Source of the DNA: CAYLPJ01 sp964385465
GTDB taxonomy: Bacteria > Planctomycetota > Phycisphaerae > SM23-33
Direction of reading: 5' to 3'
DNA length: 64,000 bases
NCBI GenBank assembly: GCA_964385465.1
Contig: CAYLPJ010000017.1
Location: forward strand, 1-64,000
The translations under genes were made by a program, and so were the position numbers. The notes below the pieces were generated by a model, which did no database searches, had not been told where the DNA came from, and was given only the letters and a program-made list of their open reading frames with translations. Every line of letters begins with the position of its first letter. Position 1 is the first letter of the stretch. Shown here piece by piece: positions 63,701 through 64,000 of the stretch.

Positions 63701-64000
63701 GCCACCTCGACCCGCCCGTCGTCGATGTCGGTGACGTACCAGTCGGCCGACACGCCGTCGGGCCCGGCGAGGCGGTTGCTCATCGACGCCCCGCCGAGGA
63801 AGGTCTCCGCGCCGGCGAAGGTGGTCACGCCGGTGGCGGTGAGGTTCTCCAGGTCCACGGCCACGGGGGCCGAGACGCTGTAGTCGCTGTAGTCGAACGT
63901 GTCGGTGCCCTCGCCGGCGTCGATCGTGCCGGTGAGCCCGACGCCGTCGGCGAAGACGAACCGGTCGTCGCCGGAGCCGCTGACGATGTGCTCGACGTTG
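57724..64000 (-). CDS. Giant secreted repeat protein, C-terminal 2091 residues (cut by window edge)
   Basis: The reading frame runs off the window end, so the N-terminus and signal are unseen. Visible order: about 11 units of roughly 100 aa (60440-64000). Each has an RTX-like GGxGxDxF motif followed by FADGAxxxGxxDxxxGTDTLDYSA and a TW-x-(I/V) strand. A CARDB adhesion domain follows (about 60095-60440; VTNQGNARFRDRVDVTVYAS). A long region of short beta-solenoid repeats (57800-60080; xGGDLTGxVxVGGxLxxL) comes next. The C-terminus is GREVGDPAPRLTTDRAA without a sorting signal I recognise. Such proteins are surface or extracellular adhesins. No calcium ligand set as regular as in true haemolysins is present. 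Confidence 0.85.
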   Translation of the reverse strand, partial: NVEHIVSGSGDDRFVFADGVGLTGTIDAGEGTDTFDYSDYSVSAPVAVDLENLTATGVTTFAGAETFLGGASMSNRLAGPDGVSADWYVTDIDDGRVEVAGLATPYVFYDIQNLVGGTGDDSFLVSDTEYVHGPIDGQGGSDTLSFAGYSLVQTWNLTGAGAGTLGMTETLDPINLAFEDVETIVSGDADDTVNFENDAAAIGSISAGGGDDVADMRDRTLAVEIDLQAQAMTTAAFFDGFETIHGSAAADTITGRDAANTWAIAADNAGTVNAGQADELAFTTIEHFVGGSDDDMYVFADGAGVSGSIDAAGEGGSGNALDYAAWTSEVAVDLQATTATGIGGTFAGIRNVTGGAGTDSLTGLDGQPNTWNVTAADAGQINAGETVFASFGNLTGGDGDEQFVFAADGSLSGTLDGAGGTNTLDYTAWAAATMDLAAATVTGTAGFANLDVWNAGATGGDALVGDDVDRTWNVTDDGAGEIAGRLTFTGVNHLTGGTADDQFVFADGRGVTGVVDGAEGSDTLNYAANTTPVTVDRQAATATQTGGISGIEALVGSTTADDTLTGLDADTDWTVASQDTGDAGGTFAFSDVENLTGGGENDAFTFEDGASLRGDLDAGAGDDTLDLLAIGQAVDVNLQAATATGIGGTFAGLEHFTGSAGATDTFTGPDADTDWSLTGADAATFAGGTMSFANFEDLTAGSGADTFALAAGASLTLGLDAAGGTDAMDYSAWSDEVSVDLQAGTASGIGTTFASVEGFTGGAGTDSLTARDGQANAWAISAVDTGTINTDETTFAGFGHLTGGDSEDTFTFADGASLTGTLDGAAGANALDTSAQTTDATMDLANATVTPAAGFANLVAWQAGTGSDTLIGDDTDRTWDLTADGGGEIVGRLTFTGVESLTGGSADDRFAFADGVSVAGVIDGAGGTDTLDYSAHTSAVTVDRQAATASQTGGFASIEAVTGSTSDADELVGADAAATWTIASQDTGDVDGAFAYAGVENLTGGSADDTFAFADGASVRGVIAAGDGTDTLDYSAYTTAVAVDLGGGTATGTAGISSVELVIAGSADNALGGPDQANTWEITDDDTVVLNGTREYRGFGTLAGGSGADTFTFADGAVLSVGLDGGGGQDHLDFSAYTTYNTWTSPTPGTVEIETRFGTFSYQGIETYQGGTSVFLFTNYDLAAGFGDLSVADVVAPGERFRIPVRVTNQGNARFRDRVDVTVYASTDATLDVGTDVVLGQLADQWMLLAQNQTGEYATPVTFPEDMTFGDYYLIAEVDSSDEFDEIDEVNNVEVTAGTTQVASVFGNLPGGRNVPLTLPQDAQTSLVFRITGPGRAAVVGDDLDAIELWETTSATTLRVTVEGDDTDAALAGITVHGDMGTILATDVDLTGDLVVEGDLRRVAMRDTAAGTAQQIRVGAVADGGEEEIPSGLLRLEFGQIADAVIQSTIPVGLLDGDAWTDTDATPDTLTAPSVHTLRIGGGMDASAAVAGDLLFADVGGTLAGQIDVTGDVRWMRLGGDLTGGLAVDGSLGTLRLAAGAADGAINVVGDAASIFVAQGLSQGVTVGGRLGLLRIGADLTGDVAVDGRLTRLTVGGDVTGSLAAGSVALASVAGALGGTTDIAGDLTTLIAGTGLGGTVTVGEDVATMLLRGGDVSGTVTVGGGLAVLSAVSGDLAGRVEVGGNVSAVRLSELSGTLYITGRLAAMGITGDLSGQAYAFDWIGRAWLLGGDLSGDLGTNGLLGSLAVLARGGSGGAVTGSLEAGDEIRSLHVAAASSGRIASAMVGRAVLIGGFSGSITATGDADEFPELQWRPHVGAMTFLHGDFTGTLTAGRAGAVYVVNGNYDGGMTFGGDVTSVAVVGTGGTMTTGSTLAVGGTLRALTAVGDYGARTTVGGDLHRATVVGDVLDGGGVRVGGRLWSAYVRGALAGGATGVQITAADIGALTVIGDADNARILVGGDLGDDWAFGGTGDDADTYAAGTLRGAYFGGNVADSLLAVGAVGDAGGIDLAECEDDGLFLEGSTIGWLFVRGELTSSAAPAMTYGVGAYEFRTAPVIDGVRGEHALTAASVMPGREVGDPAPRLTTDRAA
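60440..64000 (-). repeat. Tandem 300-base coding repeats with a 1.22-kb higher-order period
   Basis: About eleven units of about 100 codons encode RTX-like repeats. Units are not equally similar. The unit beginning near 62890 matches the one near 61667, 62590 matches 61370, and 62276 matches 61056. The shared phrases are RTW(N/D)(V/L)T, VDRQAATA-QTGG and ASQDTGD. A block of four units seems to have duplicated as a whole. Confidence 0.75.

Noticed and set aside
60440..64000. CRISPR array or intergenic satellite
   Set aside because: The repeats are 300-base units inside one long open frame, without short identical repeats and unique spacers.
1..64000. tRNA, rRNA, insertion sequences, phage or integrase genes
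   Set aside because: No cloverleaf, rRNA conserved segment, transposase or integrase motif was noticed on either strand.

Overview
The window is about 64 kb of very GC-rich DNA with dense coding and no rRNA, tRNA, CRISPR array or insertion sequence that I can see. The gene content points to a planctomycete, perhaps of the Phycisphaerae type. The indicators are CxPSR sulfatases, two beta-propeller/c-haem proteins resembling the hydrazine-synthase-alpha family, a PEP-CTERM protein with dockerin-like repeats, a long-leader pseudopilin, XylR-type regulators with AraC helix-turn-helix domains, and a giant RTX-like repeat protein. The lineage is inferred from these families, not proven.

Region 1 (1-10 kb) is mostly housekeeping. 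It has the 5' part of clpB (cut by the window edge), pyrC (dihydroorotase), a small PilZ protein, a hybrid histidine kinase with a degenerate first receiver, a secreted clan-A-like glycosidase, and an RRM RNA-binding protein.

Region 2 (10.3-46.4 kb) is a large polysaccharide-degradation island built from several transcription units. A XylR-like regulator (10322-11512, minus) is divergent from a plus-strand trio: PQQ-type propeller, propeller/c-haem protein, and Asp-box propeller. A minus-strand unit (25339 to 16963) has a second PQQ-type propeller, an SGNH hydrolase, a beta-helix/LamG protein and a Tat-exported sulfatase. A GH51-like arabinofuranosidase (25396-27069, plus) diverges from it. 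A nine-gene minus-strand unit (46355 to 27131) runs in order: 28-codon ORF, two tandem 818-aa alpha/alpha-barrel glycosidase-like proteins, sulfatase without signal peptide, two more beta-helix/LamG proteins, GH26 mannanase, LRR protein and a second propeller/c-haem protein. Many neighbours overlap by four bases. The logic fits a sulfated, arabinose- and/or mannose-containing polysaccharide: exported enzymes cut and desulfate it, and cytoplasmic enzymes finish the imported oligosaccharides. No importer (SusC/D, TonB, sugar ABC or MFS) is encoded in the window.

Region 3 (46.5-53.3 kb) has a methyltransferase, a pseudopilin and a PEP-CTERM/dockerin protein in one minus-strand unit. Divergent from it is a metal-type ABC transporter (lipoprotein, ATPase, permease), followed closely by a second XylR-like regulator.

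Region 4 (53.4-64 kb) has a DUF4838-like protein and a second clan-A-like glycosidase that appears to have lost its nucleophile. A strong hairpin separates them from the 3' end of a giant secreted repeat protein that runs off the window.
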